The notes: generated from the letters alone by a model not told the origin. 64,000 nt of DNA from Cryptomeria japonica (GCF_030272615.1 NC_081408.1:68179546-68243545), one strand, 5' to 3'. Counted from the stretch's first letter, positions 14,305 through 26,873 are shown. Translations and numbers: made by a program.

Positions 14305-15152
14305 CGATGCAGGAGCATTAGAGTAGTTCATCTAGTTGGAGTAGTTAGTAGTGGAGTTGATTGGAGATTGTTGCATTTCTTCACATTTCTGAATTTAGAG
14401 TTGTGAATTTGGATTTAGCATCTGGAGATCATTGTCTTAACATATTTGAGATTCATGGAATTTGGATTTGATTCCGATGAGATATCTATTTCGATATGGT
14501 TTCGGATTGGGTTGTTCTTTTTGTGTTGAGCTGGTAGAGGGTGAATTGGGTTGTGGATCATTTTTAGTAACTTGTAGATCATTGGGAGATGTTGTTTTGG
14601 ACCTAACCAATGTTCTTGGAGGTCCACACAAAGTTCTAAGTATTATTGGAGGTGTTCTTGGTGATTAGGCCAACATGTTAGTGTTCTCCCATTTTATTAT
14701 GAACTGGTGGATCTTTGGCCAACTTGATTTAGTTGTTGAGGCTTGCGGATAGTATATAGAGGAAGTTTAGAGATTGACTTGGGAGGACAGAGGTTTGTGA
14801 AAGATATGAATTAGGAAAGATGTAGGTTCTGGAGAATTGCGGTGTTCTGGTCTTGTGGATTCAGGTCCGGATCAGCAGAGCGTTACTGAAGACAAAGTTG
14901 CTAAGCAGATGATCTATGGATCAGGAAATTAAGTTGTTTGAATCATTTTATTATCTTGGGCTATGACCTAGCATCTGTAAAGCCTAAGGGAATATGTAAT
15001 TCATTAAATTATTATAAGGATTTCTCTTTTTCTATTTTCCCCAGTTATACCTTGTGTTGTGTCAACCGGTTATTGGTATCTTTCATGGTATTTATGTTTT
15101 AGGCTACAAGGTGAGGCTTCCCTTCATTAGACCCCCTACCTTGACTGCATCA
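14305..15152 (+). repeat. LTR 1 of element T
   Basis: 848 bp, starting CGATGCAGGAGCATTAG (first base T to C relative to the second LTR) and ending CTTGACTGCATCA. Left flank is the target copy ATGAC. Open frames inside it have no protein similarity that I recognise. Confidence 0.85.
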
Positions 15153-15542
15153 GATGTTATTAGAGATAGTTATGAACCTGTTGATGGAGGAAGAGCTGGT
15201 TGTGAACTGGTTGGATGAAAAGAACTTGAGGCAGCTTGGAAACTTGTTAGATCACCAAACATTGAGGCAGTGCAAGGCATGCAAGTAGACTGCTGAACCT
15301 AGGAGCATGAACTTGAGGCAGTTGATAGGTGGACTTGAACAAATCACCGAATTGAGGCATGTTTCAAGGTTTCCTGGTAGATCATCAAGGAGAGGCAACT
15401 AGATCTTGTAATAAGACTGTTGAAGCTGAGGTAGTTGCAAGTACCTGTGAATAGATCATCGAACCAATACTAGAGATAGAATTGAGTGTGGCTTGTTGTA
15501 GATCAAGTGATGGGACTCACTTTTCAATTAACCCTGAGACTC
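15153..15542 (+). other. Internal region 1 of element T, non-coding
   Basis: 390 bp. It opens with a decayed primer-binding site (GATGTTATTAGAG). It contains an irregular short repeat, TTGAGGCAG with variants, at about 15224, 15262, 15313 and 15352, spaced 38-51 bp. No credible open frame exists. Confidence 0.7.
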
Positions 15543-16390
15543 TGATGCAGGAAAATCTGAGTAGTTCATCCAGTTGGAGCAATTAGCAATGGAGTTGCTT
15601 GGAGATCATTGTGTTTCTTCATGTTTGTGAATTTAGAGTTGCAGATTTGGATCTAGCATCTAGAGATCATTGTCTTAAAAATATTCAAGATTCATGGTAT
15701 TTGGATTTGATATCGGTGAGATCGATTCCAGTATGGTTTCGGATTAGCTTGTTCTTGTTGTGTTGAGATGGCAGAGTGTGAATTGGGTTGTGGATCATTT
15801 TTCATAACTTGTGGATCATTGGGAGATGGTGTTTTGGACTTGACCAATGTTCTTGAAGGTCCGTGCGAAGTTCTAAGTATTATTGGAAGTGCTCTTGGTG
15901 ATTTGGCCAGCATGTTAGTGTTCTCACGTTTCATTATGAACAGATGGATCTTTGGCCAACTTGATTTAGTTGTTGAAGATTGTGAATAGTATAAAGAGGA
16001 AGTTTGGAGATTGACTTGGGAGGATAGAGGTCTGCAAAAGATAAGAATCAAGAAAGATGTAGGTTCTAGAGGATTGCAGTGTCCTGGTCTGATGGACTGA
16101 GGTCTGAATTAGCAGAGCATTACCGAAGAAAGAGTTGTTAAGAAGATGATCTATGGATTAGGAAATTAAGTTGTTTGAACCATTTTATTATCCTAGGCTA
16201 TGACCTAGCATTTGTAAAGCCTAAGGGCATATGTAATTCATTAAATTATTATAAGGATTACTCTTTTCCTATTTTCCCCGGTTATACCTTGTGTTGTGTT
16301 AACCAATTAATGGCATCATTCATGGTATTTAAGTTTTAGGTTGCAAGGTGGGGCTTCCCTTCATTGGACCTCCTTACCTTGACTACATCA
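15543..16390 (+). repeat. LTR 2 of element T
   Basis: 848 bp, TGATGCAGGAAAATC at the start and TTGACTACATCA at the end, exactly the same length as LTR 1. It is followed by GATGGTATTAGAG, the best-preserved PBS-like site in T. Confidence 0.85.
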
Positions 16391-16784
16391 GATGGTATTA
16401 GAGTTGGTTGTGAACTTGTTGATGGAGGAAGAGTTGGTTGTGAACTAGTTAGATGAAAAGAACTTGGGGCAACTTGAAGACTTGTTTAGATCATTGAACG
16501 TTGAGGTGGTACAAGGCTTGCAAGTAGACCACTGAACCTAGGAGCATGAACTTGAGGCAGTTGATAGGCGGACTTGAACATATCGTCGAATTGAGGTAGG
16601 TTCCAAGGTTGTCTGGTAGATTACCAAGGAGAGGTAAATGGAACTTGTAGTCAGACCATCAAAGATGAGGTAGTTGCAAGTACATGTGAACATATCATCA
16701 AACTAATACCAGAGATAGCATTGATTGCAACATGTTGTAGATCAAGTGATGGGACTGATTACTTTTCAATTAACCCCAAGAGTT
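16391..16784 (+). other. Internal region 2 of element T, non-coding
   Basis: 394 bp, a diverged copy of internal region 1 with the same TTGAGG-type short repeats and no open frame. Confidence 0.7.
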
Positions 16785-17041
16785 TGATGTAGTAGCATCT
16801 GAGTAGTTCATCTGATTTGAGCAGTTAGCAGTGGAGTTTCTTAGAGATCATTGTGTTTCTTCATGTTTGTGAATTTAGAGTTACAGATTTGAATTTAGTA
16901 TTTGGAGATCATTGTCTTAAACATATTCAAGATTCATGGAATTTGTATTTGATTTTGGTATGGTTCCGGATTGGCTTTTTCTTGTTGTGTTGAGCTGGTG
17001 GAGTGTGAATTGGGTTGTAGATCATTGGGAGATGTTGTTTT
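16785..17041 (+). repeat. LTR 3 of element T, left fragment
   Basis: Starts TGATGTAGTAGCATC and matches the first 257 bp of the other T LTRs. It is cut at GTTTT (17037-17041), the target site of element A, and resumes at 39303. Confidence 0.85.
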
Positions 17042-17924
17042 TGTTGTAATCCAAGAACACTGAGAGGGGGGGTGAATCAGTGTTCTACCAGAATGTTCAA
17101 TTCTAACCTTATTATAACATGCATTCACCAACCGGTAAACCGGTACATGTAAGATTGAAATAAGTAAAGCAATCAATAAGCCAATCACACAAATGAATAC
17201 CATAACACAAATAATTATACGTGGAAAACCTCAAAGAGAAAAAACCATAATGGGATTTGTCAGCCACAATATCAATCCACTTGCCATATGAAAAAATATT
17301 ACAAAATATGGGGGCCTAGACTTGCAGGAAGGCTTAGAGCCTAGAGCACACTGCTCATCACAAAAAGGAATCACACTAACTACATAAAAATCTAGACTAC
17401 AATCCGGAAGAGAGAATGAACTGCAAAGATAGAATCTCCTATTTCTTAACATAGTTTTGGTTAAGCTCTGATTGTTCTGGTTCTGAAACCCTAAACCCTT
17501 ACCGAAATAACCTCTTACATAATCAACAATTCTTGCATTACAAATATCACTCTCATATCTCTCATATCATATTACATTACTTCCTATTAAAAAATGATCT
17601 AAATATACCTTTACAATCCTTCATGCCTTATGTCAACTTACTTAGATAATTACAAAATGAATATAAATGTCAGCTCAATTACATATATACATAAATATCA
17701 AAATCAATTGCCGATTGTCGAATCTCCCAAATGATGTCAGCCTCCAATACCTGTAACCTGATGAATTCATGTCATCCTGCAATGTCGGTACCCATAGAAT
17801 TCTTCCTACCAATTAAGATACCTGTCGGTGTCGGTAAACAACCAAACCAAAATATGAAAGTTGAAACATGTTGCCATCAATGAAAACATATTGAAACCAA
17901 TAAAAAGAGTGTCAATTGCCAAAA
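17042..17924 (-). repeat. 3' LTR of element A
   Basis: 883 bp. On the plus strand it opens TGTTGTAATCCAAGAAC and closes GTGTCAATTGCCAAAA (one base off the canonical CCAACA). It includes the GGTGAATCA/poly-G motif at the left end and the complement of GTTTTTTCTCTTTGAGG near 17240. Confidence 0.85.
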
Positions 17925-18110
17925 ATCTCCCCATTTGGCATTGATGGCAACACTCATGTGAAAAATGATAATGGTTTCACTTCGAGACTACTCCCCTTGA
18001 GTTGAATATCCATCTGTGGTCATGATCTAAACAAAATACGAGCCATACCTCCCAATGTCAAGAATATATTTTTCACCTATACCTCCCCCTTTGACATCAA
18101 TACCAAAAAA
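17925..18110 (-). promoter_or_regulatory. Polypurine tract and upstream PPT-like motif of element A
   Basis: Reading on the minus strand, TATTGATGTCAAAGGGGGAG (within 18104-18083) and GCCAAATGGGGAGATT (abutting the LTR at 17925) mirror the paired motifs of elements G and B. They would prime plus-strand synthesis. Confidence 0.7.
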
Positions 18111-18217
18111 ATTCCAAAAACTGGGATGAAGAATGAAAGACTGTACAAAGAATGTCCCAAAACACCTTACCGGAGCTGAATATATTTGAAAATTTCTGAA
18201 TAGGCTTTTTCCAAAAG

Positions 18218-21200
18218 CTAGAGATAAGTATCCCAACCTGATTTGAATGTGCCGGAAATAGATACAAGTCCATTAAGAATATGAGCATATGACTCTTTAT
18301 CCTTAAGTTTTGTTGGTGTGGGCTTACCAACCATATCAATACACTCCTTATGTACACTTAATGAGTCCAACTGGGGTCTCACCAATCCTCTGAGACCTTT
18401 ATCTCTCTTGATGATTTTATCTTTATCCCTCTCAAGAACTGAAACTTGAGTTTCCAATACCAAAATCTGACCATCAATAGATGTAGTCAAATAATTTGAA
18501 CCATCAAAAGAATTGACTATACCTACAATCTTCTCCTAAGTATCCTTAATCCTTTTATCTATCTTTGCAGTAAGTAAAACTATGTTGCAACATACTCTAA
18601 AAATATTTGTACATTGCCTTAAATCATTATCAATTAACTTAATTTTATCAGTAATCTTTTTCTTCTCCAACTCAGTCATCTAATCAAATGTAGCTCTCTT
18701 AGCTTGTGTAAACCTCTCCAATGCATGCCAGTTAGATATCTATTGTAAAGATTGAAAGTCCTTAGAAATGTGCTCTATGATTATTTTAAGCTTGCCAAAT
18801 GGGCTTGCTCCTTTGTTAAATTTTCACTCTAAGACAAGTCTATGCAGAATTGGGATTGATTGATCAATAATTCCTTTGTCCACAGATCCTTCCTTCATCA
18901 TCTTATGTGCAGCCATCATCATGAGCTCAATAGAACTCATCTCAGTTATTCTTTTTTGTTCTACCTGTGAGGTATCAATTGACAATAATGATGTGCTCAC
19001 TATTGAATCCCTATCCGATTCCTATTTCTTCTTCTCTGATGGTTTATTAACTTTTATAACTTCCTCTTTTGCACTGGTGGCTTTGCCACTTGGTGCAGCA
19101 TCAGTTACTGTCTGCTCCTCCTTATGAACTGTGACCCCAACTCATACATTTTGATTGGAAGGACTATTGTCCTCAACATTTTTAACTTGTACACTCTCTG
19201 AATCTACCAGTTTCTCAATATTTGTCAGTATCACCTTTGTGTCCTATACATTAAATTCTACAGGGGGCTCTATATCCAATATCTTAATATCTTTAAAAAT
19301 TGTAGATGAGGTACCCATTATACCTTTGACTTTTCCTTCAATTGGGATGTATGTAGTGTCTGTCTTATCCTTTGGTGAAGTGTAAAAACCAAGGTTTTCA
19401 GCAAAGAATTGAACCCACACCTTTTGGGTTTCAGTGATTATCTCATTAACCCTTCCTAACGTAAGACTAACTATACTATGCTTGCTGTGAAATATTTTTC
19501 TATCTGCAACCTCAAGTGTCATATGATAGACTTATAAAGCACTGAGAGGCGAGGGCGAATCAATGATAGAAAAAACAATACCACTTTAAGCACATACCGG
19601 TAAAAATAGTTAACCAATTTACTTGAAACTATGCATGCAATCCAAAGTGATATAAAAGCATCCACAACAAGTAAAACATCTACCATAACACAAGTGTTTA
19701 TACGTGGAAAACCTAGCTGGGAAAAACCACAGTGAGATGGGACTCACAAGTTAACTATCTGTAGTAATAGGTAACTGACTGGTTAAGGTCTACAAAGTGC
19801 TTTGCTAGGAGCAAATCTTGTTAAAGATCCCAAAGACCTGTTAGGATCTATAGCCAGTTAAAGGTAGTACCCTGTTAGGAGTAACCTCAATAGAGGATTT
19901 CAAACCCAAACTAATGGATCACCTGGTTAGAGGATTTGTACAATGAAGCTTGTTAGAGCTTACTCGGTTAGGGGATTTAACCGTTGTAGTGATTAGAAAA
20001 CAAGAGGTGGAATGATCTAGAAATAGCACATCTTTCTTGTATAGATCCTCTTCTGCTCACTTAATATTGTATCACCGACATACTCTATAATTCACATCAA
20101 CTCAAACTCATAACATCACTTGTATCTTGCACCATAAAAATAGTTCATCACAATGTCATTTTATAGAAATTAGATTTCATGTCGGCTCAGGAACCTCATC
20201 ACAATTTCCTAGGTTCAGTGTATCTGGACAATCTTTCATAACACATCACAGATTACCGCCAAATCTATCAGTTAGGAATAACTCATCACGACCGGTGATA
20301 ACTCATCACACAATAAGTGAAACTAGTTGGAACACCAATATCGATTAAGAGTTAACCTCTTCCAACTCATAGACCGATTGTCTTCCATTTGCCTCCTAGT
20401 TGATCTCTGCAGTATCTCCAAACTAGTGTTAGTGAAAATGACCAAAACCAATTGTCATTCCTGCATACACCATTTGTCTACATATATCAATTAGACACCT
20501 ACAAACCGGTTGGACTACTCTGTACAAATAATACTTGTTTGCAATACAAAGACTTAGGAGTAGTACTGGTTTGTCTTGATTAAGATGACTATGACAAAGT
20601 GAACATATGTGTGAATATATGCCATTAATGACAACACATAAAGTCATCCATTGCAAAAATCATCATCAAGCCAACATCATATCCAAATCCTTTGGAGTAA
20701 TGGATCCACAGGTAGTTAACAACTGTTGAATCTTTATCCACTTGTCCTCCTCCGTCGCTGATAATCTTCTAGCATCTAAATTGTCATATAGTTGTGTCGG
20801 TATTTACTTCCCAATTTCCAACAAAGCTTTCTTATATATATCCAGATATAATAAAATTGCTTCCTCAACTTCTCTTTGCTCATCATCATCTAAATTCTCA
20901 TAATAAAATTGTACATTTTTAACATACCATCCTTATTTATTTCATCTACCAATTCTGCACAAGCCTTAGGTGGAATAATAGTTACATTATCGGTGATAAT
21001 TGCCAGGTTTGTGTCATCCATCTTCTTTCTTCTTCCAGTACTGGATGGAGAAGAAGGTGTTTGAAATATTTCCCTTGGAGCTCTCTTCTTTTTCAGTACC
21101 TTGATTGTGACCTTCCTTACCAGTTGCTTCCTTGATTCCTCTTTAATCTCTTCACCTTTCTTCCTTAATACCCACTTGAATGCTAAGGGTGTGTAATCTC

Positions 21201-22531
21201 CAGTTCTAGAGTCTGATGGAATAGGCTCAATAAAACATTCAGGCTCTTTCCTCTTCCTTTTTCCGGAACATCCTCCATTAATGCCTTGATGTCCTGAGAT
21301 ACTTGTTCAACAAATTTGCTGGCCTTGCCCTGTTGTTTCTCCCTCTTCTTTTGGTTAAACTCAGTTTGAACCTTGTGCTTCTTCTATTATGTAGTACCAA
21401 AGGATTTCTCAGTTTCATCAATAGGTACATCAATTAACATCTTTGCATAAGCATCCAAAATCTAATGCATCAACTTCATAACCCATCTCTTCAATCCACA
21501 TCTTCCATGGTTTGACTGCTTCCATCAAGGTTTCATCCTTTTTAACCATGGAACATATCTTGGTTGATTATTTCTCAACAATTTTCTTTGGAACCCTCTC
21601 TCTATATTTCATAGCTTTCTAGAATGCCTTGCAGTAACCCCATACCTTATCATCTCATTGAATACCCAATGTAGAAATAGATTGTTTTAGTTGTCTTCCT
21701 ACTGGGATATCAAATACCCACTGTCTCTTCCCAAAACTAAGAGTTTCATCAAACATCAAACATCAAATAGATAATAAGATTTCCATACCGAAATTCTCCC
21801 TTCTTCTCTCCTTTGATCTTCCCTAGGTTAATTAACAACTCATCTAACATCCATCCACAAAGATCTAAATTCTTATTTTCCCTCATGATATTATGTGCGG
21901 CATAAATGCAGGAGCTAGAAATAGAGTTAAGATGATTGGATTGAGTTACCTTGTATCCAATAATCATGCTACCAAATCTAACGTCTCTATCAGTAATGGT
22001 GCTAACCCTCATCGATTGCCGGTCCGAAGTTTCACCGGTGAGTTTGTTAACCTGATCATTAGAAATTTTCTTCTTTGGAGGCTGACTAATCTGTGACAAA
22101 CTGGTGATGGCCCTTATGTCTTCCTTCAATATCTTATAAGTTCTATCCAACAAGATGAATTCTCCATGTACTCTGCTCAAAACATATCTGACAATCTCAT
22201 CCTCAAATTTAGGAATATCCATAATGTCGGTAAACCCTAGATCCTCAATGTGCTTGTACTTGGGCATGATCTTTCTGGAGTCTCCCATCAACTCGCTCAT
22301 ATACATGCTCTTGATATCACTGGTACCCAAATCCTCAATGTTGCAGTGAATGTATGCTCTGACATCTTCCACATATACAACTCCTTCTAGAACATAGGAA
22401 AATGTGCCAACTGAATCATCCGAGGTGGCAATATGTGGACATTTCTTTAAAATCATCCTAGGATGATCCTTAACCTCAACAATGATAGGATTTGCAATAA
22501 AAGTAGGTGCAGAGGATGATCTCACTTCCAT
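18218..22531 (-). pseudogene. ORF2 of element A: unknown conserved protein with C-terminal coiled coil
   Basis: The ATG at 22531 starts a clean 260-codon stretch (to 21749) that contains IHCNIEDLG, VRYVLSRVHGEF, DRTYKILKEDIRAI, then SDRQSMRV, VRFGSMIIGYK and NSISSSCIYAAHNIM. The same landmarks, in the same order, occur in ORF2 of B and C. After frameshifts the match continues in FDIPVGRQL near 21690 and, past solo LTR I, in SLTLGRVNEIITETQKVW (about 19460); the end (18490-18218) is a coiled-coil-like segment. I know no named family that it clearly belongs to; a distant relation to plant transposon-protein domains next to gag is possible. Role unknown. Confidence 0.7.
19524..20676 (-). repeat. 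Solo LTR I inside ORF2 of element A, target duplication TCATA
   Basis: 1,153 bp between two perfect TCATA copies (19519-19523 and 20677-20681). On the plus strand it starts TGATAGACTTATAAAGC and ends ATCAAGCCAACA. It has the LTR hallmarks used elsewhere in the window: GAGGGCGAATCA near the left end and the complement of GTTTTTCCCAGCTAGG near 19710. Its length (1,153 against 1,152 bp) and interior resemble the LTR of element C. Removing it plus one target copy (1,158 bp, divisible by three) rejoins ORF2 at PKDLDMTLEVADRK. Confidence 0.9.
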
Positions 22532-22541
22532 GATGAAAGAT

Positions 22542-22549
22542 AAATACCT
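22542..22549 (-). promoter_or_regulatory. Conserved AGGTATTT just upstream of ORF2 (element A)
   Basis: CAGGTATTTATC lies 18 bp upstream of the ORF2 ATG. The octamer AGGTATTT is present before ORF2 in B and C too, and fits a plant 5' splice-site consensus. Its function is not established. Confidence 0.4.
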
Positions 22550-22873
22550 GAGAAATAGTTATTGATCAAACCCTAAAAAACTCTTTTGATCGCTAATGAA
22601 ATCATTTAAGAAGATATTGGATCGTATTGAATCACCTTAGACTTGCTTTGAAAGCAAGGTGATAAAAAATAAAGTGGATTCAAACTTTTAACCTTCAAGA
22701 AACCCTAATCTGTCATTGATATGAATGACTTCCGGTAAAAGATACTAAATCTCAGTCGAACATCTCCATGTCGGATAAGCATTACCAATGTCTGGAAAAT
22801 CTTCCAGAACTCCTTCTTGGGGCTTAAGAAGTATTATCATTAATTTTTCCTGCCCCTAAGGCATCTTCCTTAG

Positions 22874-23970
22874 TTACTGGATGAGCTTCCTTCTTGTGGA
22901 GGAGCAACCTCCTCTATCGGTTGAGTAACCGGAGCATTTCTATCTATTGATTGATCATCTGACTTCCTGACCCATTTCTTGATATGATCTTGCTAGATTT
23001 TATTGACCTTCTCTTTTGCTTTATCATTTCATCCATCATTGTTAACCGATGGATTTCTGCTTCTACAGAACTTAGCTATGTGTCCAACCTTGTTGCATGC
23101 ATGGCATGTAACATTGTTCTTTTGAATTTCTTTGCTATAACTGGTATAATTATTGGACCTGCACTGATTAGCCATATGTCCAAATTTTCTACATGCATAA
23201 CATTTAACATTCATTCTACAATCTTTTGTCTTATGACCATACTTATTGCATTTAGAACATTGATCGGGAGCAGAATTATAGTTCTGATTTTCTCTATTTC
23301 TACATTGCTTAGCCATGTGACCAAATTTATTACAAACAAATCATCTAGCATTAAATTTGTAAGCATTAAGCTACCTTACCAATGTCTTTTTGTTTTGATC
23401 TTCATTTGCAGTACCAGAGCTTTGACCTTGTTCAAATCGAAGTCCACTGAAATCTCCATTCTGTCTTTGACATTTCAATAATTCATCAAGTTGTGCTAAA
23501 CTAACCTTGAATTTGTCTTTGTACTCACTTGCAATAGCCAGATCATCTCTTAGAATTATCATTTGTATTTCAAGCTCTTGTTCATTACTTTGGGATTGCA
23601 CTAAATCAATTCTCAATGTATCATTTCCATGAACCAACCAGATGCATTCTTTAGACCTATCTTTCAAAGATCTCCCAACATTTTCTTCATTCATCTTCTA
23701 GTCTTCAATCTCCTTTCACATCCTCATAGTTAGGGATTGCATTTCATTCCTCATAACCATGTTCTCTTGACTCAGCTTTTGATATCTTCCATTAAGGGCA
23801 TCTTTCTCACCATTATCCTAATTTTATAGAAGTTCATTCCTCCTAGCGTGAACAAATGGCAGCCTCTCTTGTAGGATAAGAATGAATTCCTAAGCAGAAT
23901 TAAATTCATCTTGTCACTTCAATTTCTTCATTCTTTCAACATCATAATCTTCAAGTTCCAGATTTAGGAT
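22874..23970 (-). pseudogene. ORF1 of element A: coiled-coil, zinc-knuckle Gag-like protein
   Basis: Gag-like nucleic-acid-binding protein. The coiled-coil part (23694-23371) ends with LAQLDELLKCQRQNGDFSGL, equivalent to the SSEELFDMLKVHKPNGDTNG stretch of element B. It is followed by four CCHC knuckles: one that has lost its first Cys (FVCNKFGHMAKQC), then CSKCNKYGHKTKDC, CYACRKFGHMANQC and CHACNKVGHIAKFC, all intact. The C terminus ends in EGSSSSN at 22874. No protease D-S-G motif follows, unlike true copia Gag-Pol. The start is uncertain because of stops between 23695 and 23970. Confidence 0.75.
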
Positions 23971-24005
23971 CCCCCCCAAGCTATTAAACTTCCTTCAAGG
24001 CACAA

Positions 24006-24020
24006 AGCTTTGATACCAAT
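24006..24020 (-). promoter_or_regulatory. Primer-binding site of element A
   Basis: ATTGGTATCAAAGCT directly follows the 5' LTR end on the minus strand, one change from the initiator Met-tRNA complement. Confidence 0.85.
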
Positions 24021-24592
24021 TGTTGGAATCCAAGAACAATGAGAGGGGGGAGGGGGGTGAATTAGTTTTCTACCGAAATGTTCAATTTAAACATTATTAT
24101 AACATGCATTCACCAACCGGTAAACCAATACATATAAGATTGAAAGAATTAAAGCAATCAATAAGCCAATCACATAAATGAATACCATAACATAGAGAAT
24201 TATATGTGGAAAACCTCAAAGAGGAAAAACCATGGTGGGATTTGTGACCCACAATATCAATCCATTGGCCATATGAAAAGATATTACAAAATATGGGGGC
24301 CTGCACTTGTAGGAAGGCTTACAACCTAGAGCAAACTGCTCATCACAAAAAGGAGTCACACTGACTACATGAAAATCTAGACTACAATCTAGAAGAGAGA
24401 ATGAACTGCAAAAATAACATCTCCTATGCCTGAATACAGTTCTAGTTAAGATCTAACTGTTTCAGTTCTAAAACCCTAAACCCTTACCAGAATAACCTCT
24501 TACATAATAAACAATCCTCGCATTACAAATATCACTCTCATATCATATTATATTGCTTCATATCACAAAATGATCTAATCAACTGACCCATA
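24021..24592 (-). repeat. 5' LTR of element A, left fragment
   Basis: Starts TGTTGGAATCCAAGAAC and parallels 17042-17620. It breaks at CCATA (24588-24592), where element B is inserted, and resumes at 38953. Confidence 0.88.
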
Positions 24593-25386
24593 TGTTGGCA
24601 TTATACACTCTAATGAGATTTGATGGTGTTGTCATTTCAGGCAACCTTGTGGCATTCATCTAGTAAACCACCGACAGGCACCAGCACCAACAGGCACTTC
24701 ACTGGCAGCGGCAACAATGCATACCGACACCCCAGCCGACAGGAATAAACTTTTGTTTATTGTATTTAATTGTAAATATCTTTTGTAAAGCCGACATGGC
24801 ATATTGTAATAGACTCATATATGCATGAGATCTTGTAAATCATTTTGAAATATAGAGGATGATAGATGAGATAGGAATGAGAAAATATTAAGGAAGAGAT
24901 ATGCGAATGCATAAAGTAGATTTTGTATAAGGTTTATGGTTATAGTATGAGCTTAAACTGGTAATGAACCTGGCATAGTAGATGTTGAATTATAGCAGTA
25001 CATTGTATTGGATTTTCATAATCCATTTTGTAAGCTAGTGAGACTTATATTTTGTAGATTGAGTAGTGAGCTCTAAGCAGTTGGCCTTCCTGCATGTGCA
25101 GGCCCCTCATTGTAAGTAATATTTATTCATTGGTTAGTGAGTGAATATTGTGGCTCACAAATCCCACCGAGGTTTTTCCCACACCAGGTTTCCTTGTTAA
25201 ACATCTTGTGTTATGGTGTGTTTTCTATGTTGTCTTTATTGTTCATGTTTGCTGCATTAACTCTTATTTACCGGTACACTATTTTGGAATGCAAAATACT
25301 TAATAAGTTTAAATATTCTGTCAACCAGTTAGATATTGATTCACCCCCCCCTCTGAGTATCTTTGGAACTGTCATTTATCCTAACA
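24593..25386 (+). repeat. 5' LTR of element B
   Basis: TGTTGGCATTATACACTC at the start and TTATCCTAACA at the end. It carries GGTTTTTCCCACACCAGG near 25171 and ATTCACCCCCCCCTCTGAG near the end. Confidence 0.93.
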
Positions 25387-25401
25387 ATTGGTATCATAGC
25401 C
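25387..25401 (+). promoter_or_regulatory. Primer-binding site of element B
   Basis: ATTGGTATCATAGCC, one base from the initiator Met-tRNA complement, directly after the LTR. Confidence 0.88.
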
Positions 25402-25457
25402 TGGTCCTCTATTTTCAATATCCTAACATCTTGAGGAAGATTCTGACATCGGTACAG

Positions 25458-26570
25458 ATGGAAAACTTAAGAAAACAACTAGAAGGAGCTCTTATGGACT
25501 ATGATTCATCGAAGTTGAAGAATATCAAACTAGAAGATGATCTAAGGACTGCATGAGAATTCATTCAAGGACTTCAGGAGAATCTTACTATTGCTAGAAA
25601 TAAAAGAAAATAACTTCATGAGAAGATGCAGAGTGATGATGATGAAAAGGAAACTCTTAATGATCTTGTGAACAAATTGAGGCAAGAAAACAGTACTATG
25701 AAAAATGAAATGCAAGATATGACTATGAGATTTTGTAAAGACATTGAAGACATGAAGAAGAATAAAGATGACTTGACTAGGAGACTCAATGATGCTAGAA
25801 ATGAAAATCTAAGACTTAGTCATGAAAATGATATGTTGAAGATAGATCTGATTCACATGAAACATGATAAAACTAAACTTATGATACAAATGGGAATTCT
25901 GGAAAATGAGTTGGCTGCTGCAAATCAACATAAAGAGAAATTCAAGAAAAGTTCAGAAGAACTTTTTGATATGCTGAAAGTTCATAAACCTAATGGAGAT
26001 ACTAATGGACTTGGATTTGAAGTTGGAGAAAGTTTTGGTACTACAAACAATCATGATCTCAGTAAACCGGTAAGAAAACCTAATGCTTAAAAATTTAATG
26101 GGAAATGCTTTAATTGTAACAAGTATGGTCATAAAGCAAATCAATATAGATCTAGAAACAATCATAATAGTAATCCACCCACCGGTCAATGTTCCAAATG
26201 CAACAAAGTTGGTCATAATTCAAAAATCTGCAAAATGAATGTGAGATGTTATGTTTGTGGAAGATTTGGGCACTTATCTAATCAATGCAGAACACAAACT
26301 AGCATAGGATATGGAAAGGCTATTCAGAAGAATAATGTGACTTGTTATGCTTGTAACAAGATTGGACATATTGCAAAATTTTGTAGAAGCAAGACTTCAC
26401 TGGAAAATAATAAAGGACCTAGTTTGAAAGGCAAAGAGAAGGTAGATGAGGTAAAGAAAGAATTTTCAAAACAATGGATTAGAAAGAGAGATTAGAATGT
26501 TGATGAGACTATTCCTTCACCAGTAGAATAGAGTATTACTCCACCAGCAGAAGATTCTTCATCCAACTAA
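25458..26570 (+). pseudogene. ORF1 of element B: coiled-coil, four-zinc-knuckle Gag-like protein
   Basis: One frame from ATG 25458 (MENLRKQLEGALMDYDSS) to TAA at 26568-26570, 371 codons with several internal stops (for example 25554, 26088, 26493). Residues 1-200 are heptad-rich and strongly charged, consistent with a long coiled coil. Then come four CCHC knuckles: CFNCNKYGHKANQY (last Cys lost), CSKCNKVGHNSKIC, CYVCGRFGHLSNQC and CYACNKIGHIAKFC. The C terminus is PPAEDSSSN, as in element A. Such a protein would coat RNA and assemble particles; no protease follows it. Confidence 0.8.
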
Positions 26571-26860
26571 AAATTAACCCTTTGGGGGTATTGCAGCAAG
26601 TTGAATATCATGCAAATTACCCTTGGCAGATGGTGAGAAGATAGATTTCTTCTTTACTGGCAGATGTGTTAAGTTTCACTTAACCGGCGAGCATTTAATT
26701 TGGTTGTTGAAAGAAAATTCATTATAAATCATCGGTTTTCCCTCTTTTTCAATTCACTGAGCATTAAAACTAGCAAAGAGCATGAAATCTGAGCGAAGGC
26801 ATTCAAGGAAAAGAAGTGAAGCGATTTCTTTCAAGCACTCAAACATTATCAGGCAGCTTA

Positions 26861-26868
26861 AGGTATTT
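26861..26868 (+). promoter_or_regulatory. Conserved AGGTATTT upstream of ORF2 (element B)
   Basis: CTTAAGGTATTTTTC lies 13 bp before the ORF2 ATG at 26874. The interval 26571-26860 between the ORFs is otherwise non-coding and includes a purine stretch TTTGGGGGTATTG near 26580, placed like the central PPT-like motif of element C. Confidence 0.4.
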
Positions 26869-26873
26869 TTCAA

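Noticed and set aside
15692-16051. Frames inside the T LTRs (also 14415-14668 and 16934-17203) as genes
   Set aside because: They lie within LTR repeats, are repeated with them, and show no protein motif.
21749-22531. The clean 260-codon frame as a host gene
   Set aside because: It aligns with ORF2 of B and C, lies between LTRs of element A and continues in other frames downstream, so it is the start of the element's ORF2.
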